Positions 38,236 through 47,902 of a stretch of 64,000 nucleotides of DNA are shown one piece after another. Every line of letters starts with the position of its first letter. The stretch's first letter is position 1. Source of the stretch: Pyropia haitanensis (lineage: Eukaryota; Rhodophyta; Bangiophyceae; Bangiales; Bangiaceae); the NCBI GenBank assembly GCA_008729055.1, contig SDUX01000001.1, positions 1,054,001-1,118,000 on the forward strand, read 5' to 3'. Below the pieces are notes generated by a model. It was given only the letters and a program-made list of their open reading frames with translations, did no database searches and was not told the DNA's origin. The translations under genes and the position numbers were made by a program.

Positions 38236-39196
38236 GGCGGTCAGCGGCAGGCAGCGCGCCCGTGACGCGGCGCATCGTGCCGCGCGCGGTCGGCCGACGG
38301 TGGAGCACGGCGCTGACGGTGGGGGGGGCGGGCGCGATCCGGGGTGCCGCGGGTGTCGAGCGGCACGAGAGGTGCTGGAAAGTCCAACACAGCGGCTTGA
38401 AGTACCAGAGTCCACATGTCCATAAAGTAGTTGACGAGAACTGAACATCGTGATTCTCAACAATCTATTGGGGGCGATAATTCTATTCGTCCACCCCCTC
38501 TGGTTTGTCTGCTACACGTGGCTGGCGACTTGCGAGGACAGCAACGTTTTTCGGAAAGTCGATGATGAGAGCGGATTAAAGCGCTACTCTATTGCCGGGC
38601 GGTGGCTCACGAGTGCAAGACCAGCGGTTGCCTCGTCGTCCATCGGTCCCCACGCGAGCGGCTCTGGTCTGCAAACCCGGACCGCGGCCTGTCGCGGTCG
38701 CCCCCCCCCGCCGCCCCCTCCCGCTGCCCCCCCCCCGCGTCGCCGCGCCCGACCCGCCGCCGCGACACGCCCGCGACGCGCCCGACACACGGCCGCCGCG
38801 GCCGCCACGCCGCGGCGCGCGTGGCGCGGGCGGTCCGCCGCGCCGCGCTCCTCCGCCGCGGGAGGCCGCCGCGCTGGCTCCGTCCGCCGCCCCCTCGAGC
38901 GTCGCCCCCGCCTCCCCCCCCGCCAGCCCGTGGTCCGCTCCTGAAAAACCGCGCCGCGGCAACCGCGGTCGTGTCTGCTGCCCCCGCCCGGCGTCGTCGC
39001 ACGCCGCGGCGCCGACGCCCGTCAGCGGGCACGCTTCCGCCCCCGTCCCCCCGCCTGCCGCCCTTTCCCCCCTCCCCCCCGCTCTTCACCACTCCACCCT
39101 CACCCATTGACGCTCCCGGTTGCCGTCTTGTGTGACCGCCGGCCCTCTTGCGCAACCGGCCAGCCGTCTCCGCCCGCGCCGCCGGGCGCGGCAGCG
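38236..39196. other. Divergent intergenic region between TAPT1 and the P450
   Basis: This region lies between divergently transcribed genes. 38400-38600 is the AT-richest part, with CAACAATCTATTGGGGGCGATAATTC near 38460, and could hold both promoters. 38700-39100 is C-rich. No gene was recognised. Confidence 0.5.
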
Positions 39197-41366
39197 ATGA
39201 CAGGCCCACCGCGGCGGCCGGTACCACGGCCCGTGCGGCTCCGCCCCGCGCCTACGGCGGCGGCGGTCGTTGGCGCGGCCGCCACCGCCGCCGCGGCGGC
39301 GGTCGTAGCCGGCCTGTCCCGTGGCACCCCCCGGCTCCCCGCCTGGGCGGTCGCCGCCGCCGCCGCCGCCGCCGCGGCGGCCGCCGCCACCCTCACCACC
39401 CTCCTCTGGCCGCGCGTCGCGACCGGGTGGCTCCACCTCCACGGCACCTCCTTCCCGCCCATCCCCGACGGCCGCGGGTGGCCCCTCGTCGGGCGGCTGC
39501 CGCAGCTCGTCGCCGCGGCGGCGGCGCACACGCTCACGCACCAGTTCCACGCGTGGCAGCGGTCGGTCGGGGCGGGCGTCAACTACGAGTACTTTGTGGG
39601 CGGCCGGCGGACGGTGGTCCTCGCCGACGTGGCCGACGTGCGCGCGCTGACGCGCCGGCGGGGGTGCCCGCGGGACCGGCGGCTGCTGTGGCCGTTTGGG
39701 GCGCCGCTGATCGACGCGGACACCCTGTTCCTCGCGTCGGACGAGGCGCACCAGCGGGTGGCGCGGCTGGTGCACCCGTTCCTCGCCGCCCCCGCCACGG
39801 TGCAGACGGTGCTGCGGGTGATCAACGAGCAGCTGGGCGCCGCCGCGGTACCGGCGGGCGCCGCGGCGGCCGGCCCGGCGACGGGCGCCGACGCGACCTG
39901 GGCGGCCGTCCTCGACGGCGTGGCCGCCGCCGGCACGCCCGTGGACGTGGCGGACCTCCTCACCACCCTCACCGTCCGCGTCATGCACGAGGTCCTCTAC
40001 GGGGAGGCCCCGTCGGCAGCCGTCGTGGCGGCCACCGCGACCACCCTCGGCCGCCTGCTCGGCGACATGGCGTCCCTGACGGGCGTGCCGGCGCCGCGGC
40101 TGACCCGCCGCCGCACCGTCGCGGCGGTCACCGCCGCGGGCGACCACTTTGTCACCGCCTTTGCCGCCGCCGAGGCGCGCCGCCGGCACGCGTGGGCGGC
40201 GGCGGCGGCGGCGGCCGCCGCGGAGGGCGCGAGGGGGGGGGGGGGGGGGGGGGGGGCGACCTGCTGGGCGTGCTCCTCGCCGACCTGGACGACCCGGGGG
40301 GGGCGTATGGGGGGTGCCGCCGCCGCGCCGCGGCGGATATGCTCTTTTGTTTGGCCGCGGGCGTCGACACGACGGTACGTGGGCGGCGGGGTGAGGGGGG
40401 TGGCGCGCGCTGCCACGCTGGTCTCGGTCGCCGGTTGCCAGTTTCGGGCCGAGACTGGGGAGAGGGCGTGACGGGTGGGTGCTGGGTGTGCGTGGTGGGG
40501 GCGGCCCCAGCGGGGGAGGCCACACGCCATCGCCGAGCGCGTCGGCGTCCGTGTCCTTGCGGGGAGCTGCAATCGGGCTGGCCGTACTGACGGTCCATCC
40601 TCATGACGCCTCTTGCAATGCCGCCTCTTGCCCGCTGTTGTCGGTGGCGTGGGGATCCTCGTTGTTTTTGTTGTCTGAACTGGGGTTTGTCGGGTCGGCG
40701 CGACCGCGTTGTGACACCGCTCACTGGGTCGTGGCGGTCGTCGCTGCGCAGGCGCACTCCATTGCGTGGACCATCCACGCGCTGCTCGACCACCCCGACG
40801 TGGAAGCGCGCCTGCTGGCCGAGTTCTCATCCGCGCTCCCGCCCCCCGGCACCCCCTTCACGCCCGCACACCTATCCCCTACCGCCCTCCCCTACGCCGA
40901 CGCCGTCTGGCGAGAAACGCTCCGCCGCTACCCGCCCGTCCCCCTCGGCACGGCGCGTCGGCTCACGGCGGACCTGGTGCTCCCGTCGGACGGGTCGGTC
41001 ATCCCCGCGGGCACCGCCGTCCACGCGCCCATCTACCCCCTCCACCACCACCCGCACGTCTTCCTCGCGCCCGAAGCGTTTGACCCGGCACGGTGGCTGC
41101 CGCCCGCCTCCCCGGGGGGGGGCGGCTACACCGCCGCGACGCGGCGTGCGGCGCGGGCACACTGGGTGCCGTTTTTGGCGGGGGGGGGGCGCGGCTGTCC
41201 GGGGCACGCGGTGGCGGCGGTGGAGTGGGCGGCGCTGCTGGCGGCGGTGCTCCGCCGGTACCGGCTGGTGCGGGCGGGCGCATCGGCGGATGTGCGGGCG
41301 GAGAGCGCGATGACGCTGCGGCCGGTGGGGGTGTGGGTGACGCTCCACCGGCGGGAGACGCGCTGA
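39197..41366 (+). CDS. Cytochrome P450
   Basis: A heme-thiolate monooxygenase; the substrate is unknown. Exon 1 is 39197-40374 and exon 2 is 40752-41366; the intron has a GTACGT donor and a CTGCGCAG acceptor, phase 0. The N-terminus has two Ala-rich hydrophobic segments (residues about 15-65), so it is probably membrane-anchored. It also has a proline hinge (PPIPDGRGWPLVGRLP) typical of P450s. The I-helix AAGVDTT ends exon 1. Exon 2 has the K-helix ETLR (WRETLRRYPPVP), the PERF-like FDPARWLP and the heme-binding loop FLAGGGRGCPGHA with its Cys ligand. In exon 1 the frame shifts at a 27-base G-run (40230-40256), after which DLLGVLLADLDDPGGAY continues one frame over. The run length therefore needs checking. 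Confidence 0.9.
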
Positions 41367-42145
41367 GGCAGGCGGCCCCGTGGCACGGGGGTGGCCAGGG
41401 GCGGCGGGGGGGGGGGGAGGGGGGGTACAAGGGGGGTTGGACGGCGTCGCAGCAGGGAAAGGCCGTGGCCGGGCGGTCGCGCCGAGGCTGTGACGGACCT
41501 GCCTGTGGTGATTATTGGGGGAAGGTGCTCACTGGCCATCTGCGGGCGTTCCGTCCTGGTCGCCTGCACGCTCCTCTTCAACCGGTACACACAGACTCGG
41601 TCGCAGGGTACATGTTCCTCTTCTTCCCCGGACCGCGGTGGCTAGCCCACCGGTCCCACGCAGATCTACCCTCCAGGGAGCGCGGCTCGTCCGCGGTGGG
41701 TCCGCTGCAGGCCCACTGCCACGTGCCTCCCAGGATTGGCGCGGGCAAGCCCAAGTACGTGGGCTGGCTATCCCCCGCACTCCCATCACTGCCGGCCGGA
41801 CAGAAAAGGCTCTCGGTGCCGTCACCGCGCCGCCGCCGGCCAAGGCACCGCGAGCACAACCCGGGGATCCGTCGTCGTCTCCCCCCGTCCCCGCGCCGCG
41901 ACCGCAACGCCGTCAACCGCAAACCCATCCACCCGCCGCGGCAGCGTCGGCACCACCCGCGTGGCCGCGTCGGTCGCCCCGCCGTGCTGGGCTCTGTGAC
42001 CGCGTGCAACGGCTGACGGATGACGAGGACGGCCAGCCACCTGGTTCCAGGATCAAGTTGCGTTCCAGTGTACAGTCTTTCTTAAATCGCGGGCACGTCG
42101 GGGCTCACTGTACGGGGGCGCCTGTGCCGACCGTCAAGTACTTTT

Positions 42146-42155
42146 ATGACGTCAT
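42146..42155. promoter_or_regulatory. CRE-like palindrome ATGACGTCAT
   Basis: This perfect 10-bp palindrome containing the bZIP/CREB core TGACGTCA lies about 300 bases upstream of the pyrophosphatase ATG, within the AT-richer promoter-like stretch. Regulation is inferred from the motif alone. Confidence 0.45.
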
Positions 42156-42399
42156 GTGCATCGAATTCTACTTCAGCCACCGTACGTTGTCAACTACATA
42201 CAACAGTTCATTAGGAAATGTTTGTCATTGCGGATCAAACTCGCGCGAGACCGTGGTCGTGTCGACGATCTCCATCCCATCCCGCCGCTGTCGTGCGGCC
42301 GCGGTCACTGCTCACGCCGCCCCCTCGACCCCACACCTGTACCGTCGCCCGCCCTCCCCCCCCACCGCTCGTCCCCACCTGCGTCGCGGTGCCGTGTGC

Positions 42400-42436
42400 T
42401 TTTTTTTTTTTTTTCCCCTTCTTCCTCTCTGCGCAG
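42400..42436 (+). promoter_or_regulatory. Probable 5'-UTR intron acceptor of the pyrophosphatase gene
   Basis: A 15-base T-run, then CCCCTTCTTCCTCTCTGCGCAG, forms a very strong polypyrimidine tract and 3' splice site ending at 42436, 19 bases before the ATG. The matching donor was not fixed, so the intron would lie wholly in the 5' UTR. Confidence 0.6.
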
Positions 42437-42455
42437 GATCAGGGTCTTCCCCACC

Positions 42456-43391
42456 ATGGCGTACCTCGGCTTTTCCGCGTCCCCCGCGGCCATTGCGTCG
42501 CGCTCCCTCTGGTCGCCCGCCGCGGCGGCGGCGGCGTGCACGTCGGCGGCCGCGTCGGCCTTTCCCGCCCGCCGGTCGGCGCGGTCCGTGCTGCCGGCCG
42601 CGGCGCGCGGCGTGTCGTCGTCCACGGTCGTCGCGTCGGCGGCGGCGACGCGGAGCCCCGGCTACGACGTGTCCGCGCTGTCCACCGAGCCCCGCGGCGC
42701 CGAGGGCACCCTCGACTACCGCCTCTACTACACCGCCGCGGGCGCAGATGTGTCGCCGTGGCACGACATCCCGCTCTTCACGGGGCAGGCCAACGTGGTC
42801 AACTATGTGAATGAGATCCCCAAGGGCACCGACGCCAAGATGGAGATTGCCACCGACGAGGCGTCCACGCCCATCAAGCAGGACGTGAAGAAGGGGGCGC
42901 TCCGCTTCTACAAGTACTCCAAGTCGCTCGTCAACTATGGGGCGCTCCCGCAAACGTGGGAGGACCCGGCGGATATCATTCCCGAAACGGGCCTCGGCGG
43001 CGACGGGGACCCGCTCGACTGCATTGACATTAGCCCGACGGTGATGCCCCGCGGCGCGGTGTACCCGGTCAAGGTGCTCGGCACGCTGGCGCTGCTCGAC
43101 GAGGGCGAGACGGACTGGAAGATCCTGGCCGTCAACGCCGCCGACGAGAAGGCGGGCCTCGTCAATGATATTGCCGACGTGGAGGCCCACTACCCGGGCA
43201 TTGTCGACAACGTCCGCGAGTGGTTCCGCGTGTACAAGACCGCCGAGGGCAAGGGCCTCAACGAGTACGCGTTTGACGGCAAGGCCCTCGACAGGGACTT
43301 TGCGATGCAGGTGATTGCCAACACCAACAGCAGCTGGGCCAAGCTGTGCTCGGGGGAGATTGCCAACGAGGATGGGCTGACGCTCAAGTAG
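42456..43391 (+). CDS. PPA: Soluble inorganic pyrophosphatase, probably plastid-targeted
   Basis: The enzyme hydrolyses pyrophosphate to phosphate and pulls biosynthetic reactions forward. The ATG at 42456 has an ideal CCACC context and gives 311 residues. Residues 1-65 are Ala/Ser/Arg-rich with almost no acids, consistent with a transit peptide. The mature part has the family I sequence PLFTGQANVVNYVNEIPKG, the Lys of NEIPKGTDAKMEI, YGALPQTWEDP, the metal-binding signature DGDPLDCIDI, and KILAVNAADEKA, with DVEAHYPGIVDNVREWF near the end. Plastid rather than mitochondrial targeting is inferred from leader composition only. The protein is free of low-complexity inserts, unlike its neighbours. 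Confidence 0.96.
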   Translation: MAYLGFSASPAAIASRSLWSPAAAAAACTSAAASAFPARRSARSVLPAAARGVSSSTVVASAAATRSPGYDVSALSTEPRGAEGTLDYRLYYTAAGADVSPWHDIPLFTGQANVVNYVNEIPKGTDAKMEIATDEASTPIKQDVKKGALRFYKYSKSLVNYGALPQTWEDPADIIPETGLGGDGDPLDCIDISPTVMPRGAVYPVKVLGTLALLDEGETDWKILAVNAADEKAGLVNDIADVEAHYPGIVDNVREWFRVYKTAEGKGLNEYAFDGKALDRDFAMQVIANTNSSWAKLCSGEIANEDGLTLK

Positions 43392-43700
43392 GTAGGGGCG
43401 CCGCGTAGGCAGGTGGTGGAGCAGGCGTGCCTCGATGGTGTGTGTCGTGTCTGCTTTTTTTTTTTTTTTTTTCACCTCTGCCGCCTCTTGGCGCCGTCGA
43501 CGGCGGCCCGCCCTCCCCCGGGTGACCCGCAGGTGGCCGTTGCAGTGGCGCAGCCGCCGCCCCCCGCTGTTCGAGGCCGCCCGGCCCCGACGCGCCGCCG
43601 CCCCTCCGTCACCGCCTCCCACCGCGTCGCCGCCGCCGACGCGCCGAGCCCCCCCGCGGACGGCGCGGGCGCGCAGCGCCGCCGCCGCCACCCCCCCCCC
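43392..43700. other. 3' flank of the pyrophosphatase gene
   Basis: An 18-base T-run lies at 43455-43472, followed by C-rich sequence. Together they resemble another splice-acceptor pyrimidine tract, but no AG with an open downstream frame could be supported. Confidence 0.4.
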
Positions 43701-43832
43701 AGCCGCGGCTCACGCCGGCGGCGGCGCCAGCGCCCCCCCCTCCCAGTCGCGGCTCACGCCGGCGGCGGCGCCAGCGCCCCCCCCTCCCAGTCGCGGCTCA
43801 CGCCGGCGGCGGCGCCAGCGCCCCCCCCTCCC
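43701..43832. repeat. 44-bp tandem repeat, three copies
   Basis: AGYCGCGGCTCACGCCGGCGG starts at 43701, 43745 and 43789. Copies two and three are identical, and each unit ends in a C-run of 8. Confidence 0.9.
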
Positions 43833-44785
43833 CCCCCCAGCCTCCGCCGCCGTCACCGCCCGGAGCAGCGCCGCAACGGGCCCGTCCGCCCCCCCCCCCC
43901 GCGCCGCCTCTGCCGCCGCCGCCCGCCGCAGCTGGCGCAGCTGCGGCGGCGACAGGCGCACCCCCCCCTCCCCCCCCCCCCCCCCCCCCCCCACCACCGC
44001 CGCCAACGCGTCCGCGGCGGCGGCGCGGACCCCCCCCTCCGGCTCCCCCCCCCCACCAGCCGCAGCAGCAGCTCCACCCCCCCGCCCTCGCCACCGCCGC
44101 CCGCCCCCGCCGCCCCCCCGCCCGCGCGACGACGCCCAGCCGCCACGCGGCGGCGGCACGGAACGGCGGGTGCGCCGAGCCGCCGAGCGCCACGCACGAC
44201 GGCACCGCCGCGGCGGCCGCTAGCGGCACCGTCGACGCGCCAATCGCGGCCGCCGACACGACGGCGAGGGCGCGGAAGAGGCGGACGCCGAGGGGGGGTG
44301 GGGGGGGGGGGGGCGGGGGGGGGGGGCCCCCGCCGGGGGGGGGGGTAGGGGGGGGAGGGGGGGGGGGGCAGACGCCGGGGGTGGCCGACGGCGGCTGCCG
44401 TGGCGGCGCGCCCGCGGCACGCGCCGCCGCGGGCTGGGGGGGGGGGGGGGGGAGGCGGCCGCGCGGTGGTGGCCGCCGCCGCGGTGGGGGGGGCCGCGCC
44501 GCCGGCCGGCAGGCCGCGGCGGTCCCGCCCCGCCGCCCGCGACGGCGCCGCCGCCCTCCCCCCGCCAGCGGCGGGGCGGGCGTCCCCGGCGACGCTGGCG
44601 GGGCGGCCGCCGCCGCCGCCGCCACCGCCGCCGCCACCGCCGCCGCGTGGCATGGCGGGCGGCGGCGGCGGCGGCGGCGGCGGCGACGCCGCGCCGGCCG
44701 CCGCGCCCGCCACCCGCCGTCGGGCGGCGGTGGCGGCGGCGGCGGCGGCGGCGGCGGCCGTCGCGGCGCGGGACAGGCCGAGCAT
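43710..44785 (-). CDS. Candidate protein with Ala/Leu helical repeats, frame broken at C-runs
   Basis: Minus-strand pieces in three frames together look like one protein. An N-terminal leader MLGLSRAATAAAAAAAAATA from 44785 resembles an organelle-targeting peptide. Further on, RLFRALAVVSAAAIGAST, SCVALGGSAHPPFRAAAAWR, GVELLLRLVGG, EGGVRAAAADALAAVV and ADGPVAALLRAVTAAE have the spacing of Armadillo/HEAT helices. The frame changes coincide with C-runs near 44050 and 44115. The 3' end overlaps the 44-bp repeats. ARM-like is an inference from pattern, and a chance open frame in GC-rich DNA cannot be excluded. Confidence 0.35.
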
Positions 44786-44889
44786 GGTGGCGGCGGGGGG
44801 GGGGGTGCGGTGGTGGGTGAGAGGGGGTGGGGGGGGGGGGGGGGAGGGCGGGGCGGCACGGCCCGGCAGCAGGGCAAAGGTGGGGGGGG

Positions 44890-45035
44890 GGTGGATGGTC
44901 TGGGGGGGGGGGAGGATGGTCTGGGGGGGGGGTGGATGGTCTGGGGGGGGGGTGGATGGTCTGGGGGGGGGGAGGATGGTCTGGGGGGGGGGGAGGATGG
45001 TCTGGGGGGGGGGAGGATGGTCTGGGGGGAGGGAG
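44890..45035. repeat. 20-bp minisatellite, about seven to eight copies
   Basis: The unit is GGATGGTCTGGGGGGGGG with variation only in the G-run and one G/A position. It is direct-repeat DNA with no spacers, so it is not a CRISPR array. Confidence 0.92.
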
Positions 45036-45129
45036 GGGGGCGGATAGGACGACGCGCGGGCGGGGGGGGGGGTCAACGTACGGACGGCGGGGCGCGGCCG
45101 CCGGCGGGGCGGGGCGGATCCCGCTAGCC

Positions 45130-45342
45130 CGCCACGGCGTTTTTTCCACGGTGAAAAAGTCCGTGTTCATCAGTAAGTTGGCCCGAGCGAATGGGGCCCC
45201 GTTTCATTCGGTCGCCCTTTGCCCGAATGGTGGGAGTCTCGTTCGTGTCTTTTCACCGAATCAGGGGGGGGTCTCATTCGGTCCTCTGAGGCACCCTCTG
45301 TGGGGGCAGCTTGGGCCAAAATTTAGACGTGCTTGTCATACA
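45130..45342. other. AT-richer spacer with CATTCGGT-type motifs
   Basis: This part contains several direct and inverted copies of CATTCGGT/ACCGAATG (45207, 45223, 45258, 45274). A related cluster is at 47331-47413. No gene is present. Confidence 0.5.
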
Positions 45343-46360
45343 TTACGTGTTCGTAATGGCCGCGTGAATTTGTGGAATAATATTGGCTAAAGCGCGTGTG
45401 CTAACAAACTTCAAGAAAACAATAATTTTTTCCAGGCATTGCATTTGTGGATTGCCGACGCTGCCGACCACCCCTCGGGCGCACACCTCCGCCCTTCCCG
45501 CGCTCACCTCTTCGCCACAGTTGCGGTGGCCGCGCGGTGAGCGGCCGTCGCCGCCGTCCGTGTCGTCGGCCTCCTCTTTCTTCCTGTCGCCCCGCCACGG
45601 CGACGGCGGCGAGCCCCGGTCGGCCGACGCGGACCGGCCGAGCAGGCTACGCGACGGCGGCGACCGGGCGGGGCGGCGGGGCCGGCCGGCCGGGCTGGCC
45701 TCCCCATCCTCCGCATCGGTGATGTGGAAGGCGCGGTGGACGTAGGAAAAGTAGCTGCCCGCGTCGGCCGCCGCCGGCCGGTGGTGCGCGCCACTGCCAC
45801 CGCCGACGCCGCCGCCGCTACCACCGCCCGGCGCCCGCCCCGCCGGGGAGGCCAAGCCGCCCCCCCCCCCCCCCCCGTGGCCATGGCCACGGCCGCCGCC
45901 GCCGCCGTGCCCACCACCGCGGCCGCCACCGCCGTGCCCACCACCGTGGCCGCCACCATGACCGGTGCCGCCGCCGCCACCACCGCCGCCGCTGCCGCCG
46001 CCGTCGCCCGTTGGCGGCGCCGCCCCACGCAGCAGCGCCTCCTCCACCTCCTTATCCTCCTCCTCCTCCACCCCCGACGCGGCCAGGATCCGCCGCCGCT
46101 TCACCTGCCGCTCGCTCGCCTGCGCGCCCACGTCGGCGGCGGCGGCGCTCCCCCCCGCCCCCCCCTGCCCCCCCGTGACCACCCGGGTGCCCATGCGCCC
46201 GCCGCCCGCGCCCTCCACCCATAACCGTGGCCGCCGCCGCCCTCCCAGCCGGGCCCGCAAGGGCCGCCCCGGCGGCCGCGGCAGCGACCGCCACCACCAC
46301 AAACCGGCGCACCGCCGTGGCGGCTGTCGACGGCAGCGACCGCCGTGGTTTGGCCGCCAT
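45343..46360 (-). CDS. Hypothetical secreted or organelle protein
   Basis: From ATG 46360 the peptide begins MAAKPRRSLPSTAATAVRRF followed by VVVAVAAAAAGAALAG, a clear basic-then-hydrophobic leader (signal peptide or transit peptide). After a C-rich stretch near 46155-46180 the open frame changes. It continues with ASERQVKRRRILAASGVEEE, an acidic coiled-coil-like segment, a Gly/His tract (GHGGGHGGG), SYFSYVHRAFHITDAEDG and a Ser/Asp-rich region. The exact 3' end is uncertain. The frame runs to 45343, but the last 50 residues may be intronic. I do not recognise the family. Confidence 0.4.
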
Positions 46361-47902
46361 GCCGCCTGCCCGCCATTGACGACGGAGGGCCGGAACAAGG
46401 ACGACGAGGACGACAGAGGGGAAAGGGGGGTCGAGGGTGGGGAAGAGCGGGGGCGCGGGGGGAGGAAGGTCGCAGCAAACACTGTCGCGGGTTGGGGGCC
46501 GTGCTGCTACAGCGATGAGGCAAGGGAGACAAGGGGAGCATTCGGGTTGCCGCAAGCGTTCCCCCGTCTCGCCATCTTGTGCAAAGCGCTTGCGACCTCA
46601 CGGCTGGAAAGAGAGTGCAGACATGTCCAAAGATTCCGCACCCCGCGGCTCCGGTTGGCCGAGCTCCACGCCAGCCGCTGCCGGCAATGCGGGCGGAGGA
46701 GTGCCAGCCGCGCCGCCGTCACCGACCATTCCTGCTGCCGGACCTCGAAGCGACGCACTCGCGGGGGCTGAAGACGCTTAACCAACTGCACTTGGTGCAT
46801 GCCCGCCTCTGCGCCGGCTGCTTTTGGTGCATGCCCGCCTCTGCGCGAGCTGCTTTTGGTGCACGCCCGCCTCTGAAGCACGGGTGGGCCGATTTGATGA
46901 GCGGTTGAACGCACACGAGGACGCTAAAGCAGCTGGAAAGGGCTTGTCACGTCAGTTTGGCACACCAAGGCGCCGCCTATGCGGGAAACAAGTCCTCATT
47001 AGGAGCGACATTGCATGTTTCCAGGGGTTTACGGTTTTGAGCGTGCTGGGACCCGCTGCCGGGGCCCTCTGGGTTGTCCCAATGGAGGACGGCACGCACC
47101 TCAGGCTGCGCCACTTGCGGATTGGCCGTGAGGACGGCTCTGACGGGCACCTCAGGGCCTGTCGCAGCCCGAGAAGACTTGGGCTGGAGCCAGATTGGGG
47201 CAGGCAGCTCGTTTCAAATTATTTCAGGATGCCACGGTCGCTGTGGAGGGCCTGTGCGGGGCACCAGAAGGATCGGACGCGGGACCGGCCCGGACTTGAA
47301 AGTCGATGGAACAGCGCCCCATTAGGCTCTTCTTCAGCCGAATGGGCGACCCCTCTTTCGGTCCCCACTCGGCCATTCGTGATTTTCACCGATTCTGGGC
47401 GGTCGTTCGGCACGGACCACTTCAGAGATGTTGTTTGCCGACACGACGTGGCGATTTTCACGTATATCTGGACGGCGGTGGGATGGACGGCTCGGCGCCC
47501 GCCCGACCAACAGCCGCACCCGCGTGGCGTCGGGCGGTCGCACACCCACCCCGGTCTGCGGCGACCGTGCGTCGTGGCGCCGAGCGCGCAGGCAGCGACG
47601 CGGCGGCGACCCGTTCCCGGTGGGGCGGCTGCGTGGTCTGCCCGCCCCCACCGCCGCTGGTGTCTGCCTCCTTGCCACTCACGAGGCTGCCGCGACGAGC
47701 GACTGGGACACAACCCCATACACACTGTACAGGCGCCCGAGGCACCACCAAAAGTTTACGCGCCCTCCCGCCCCCCAAGTCATGTACAAAAACGGCGGGG
47801 GGGGGGGGGTGGGGGGGGGGGGGGGGGGGGACCAGAGCCGCCACGCACCTAGGACAAACATCGCAGCAGCGCCGCCGTGCGCCCGCCGGCGTCTGCCCCC
47901 CC
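46361..47902. other. Intergenic region, no gene recognised
   Basis: GC content is lower than average between 46500 and 47450. It contains a 32-bp tandem repeat, a second cluster of CATTCGGT-like motifs and G-runs at 47799-47830. Open frames here have no recognisable motif. Confidence 0.5.
46792..46887. repeat. 32-bp tandem repeat, three copies
   Basis: TTGGTGCAYGCCCGCCTCTG starts at 46792, 46824 and 46856. The spacer part varies slightly (GCGCCGGCTGCTT, GCGCGAGCTGCTT). Confidence 0.9.

Larger units (their letters stand above)
41367..42455 (+). other. Upstream region of the pyrophosphatase gene
   Basis: No coding sequence is supported here. The first part is the P450 3' flank with G-runs. 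42050-42260 is unusually AT-rich for this genome (TACATACAACAGTTCATTAGG). It is probably the promoter and 5' UTR of the pyrophosphatase gene. Confidence 0.55.

Noticed and set aside
44890..45035. CRISPR-like array of 20-bp repeats
   Set aside because: The units are directly adjacent with no unique spacers, vary only in G-run length, and lie in a eukaryotic genome. It is a minisatellite.
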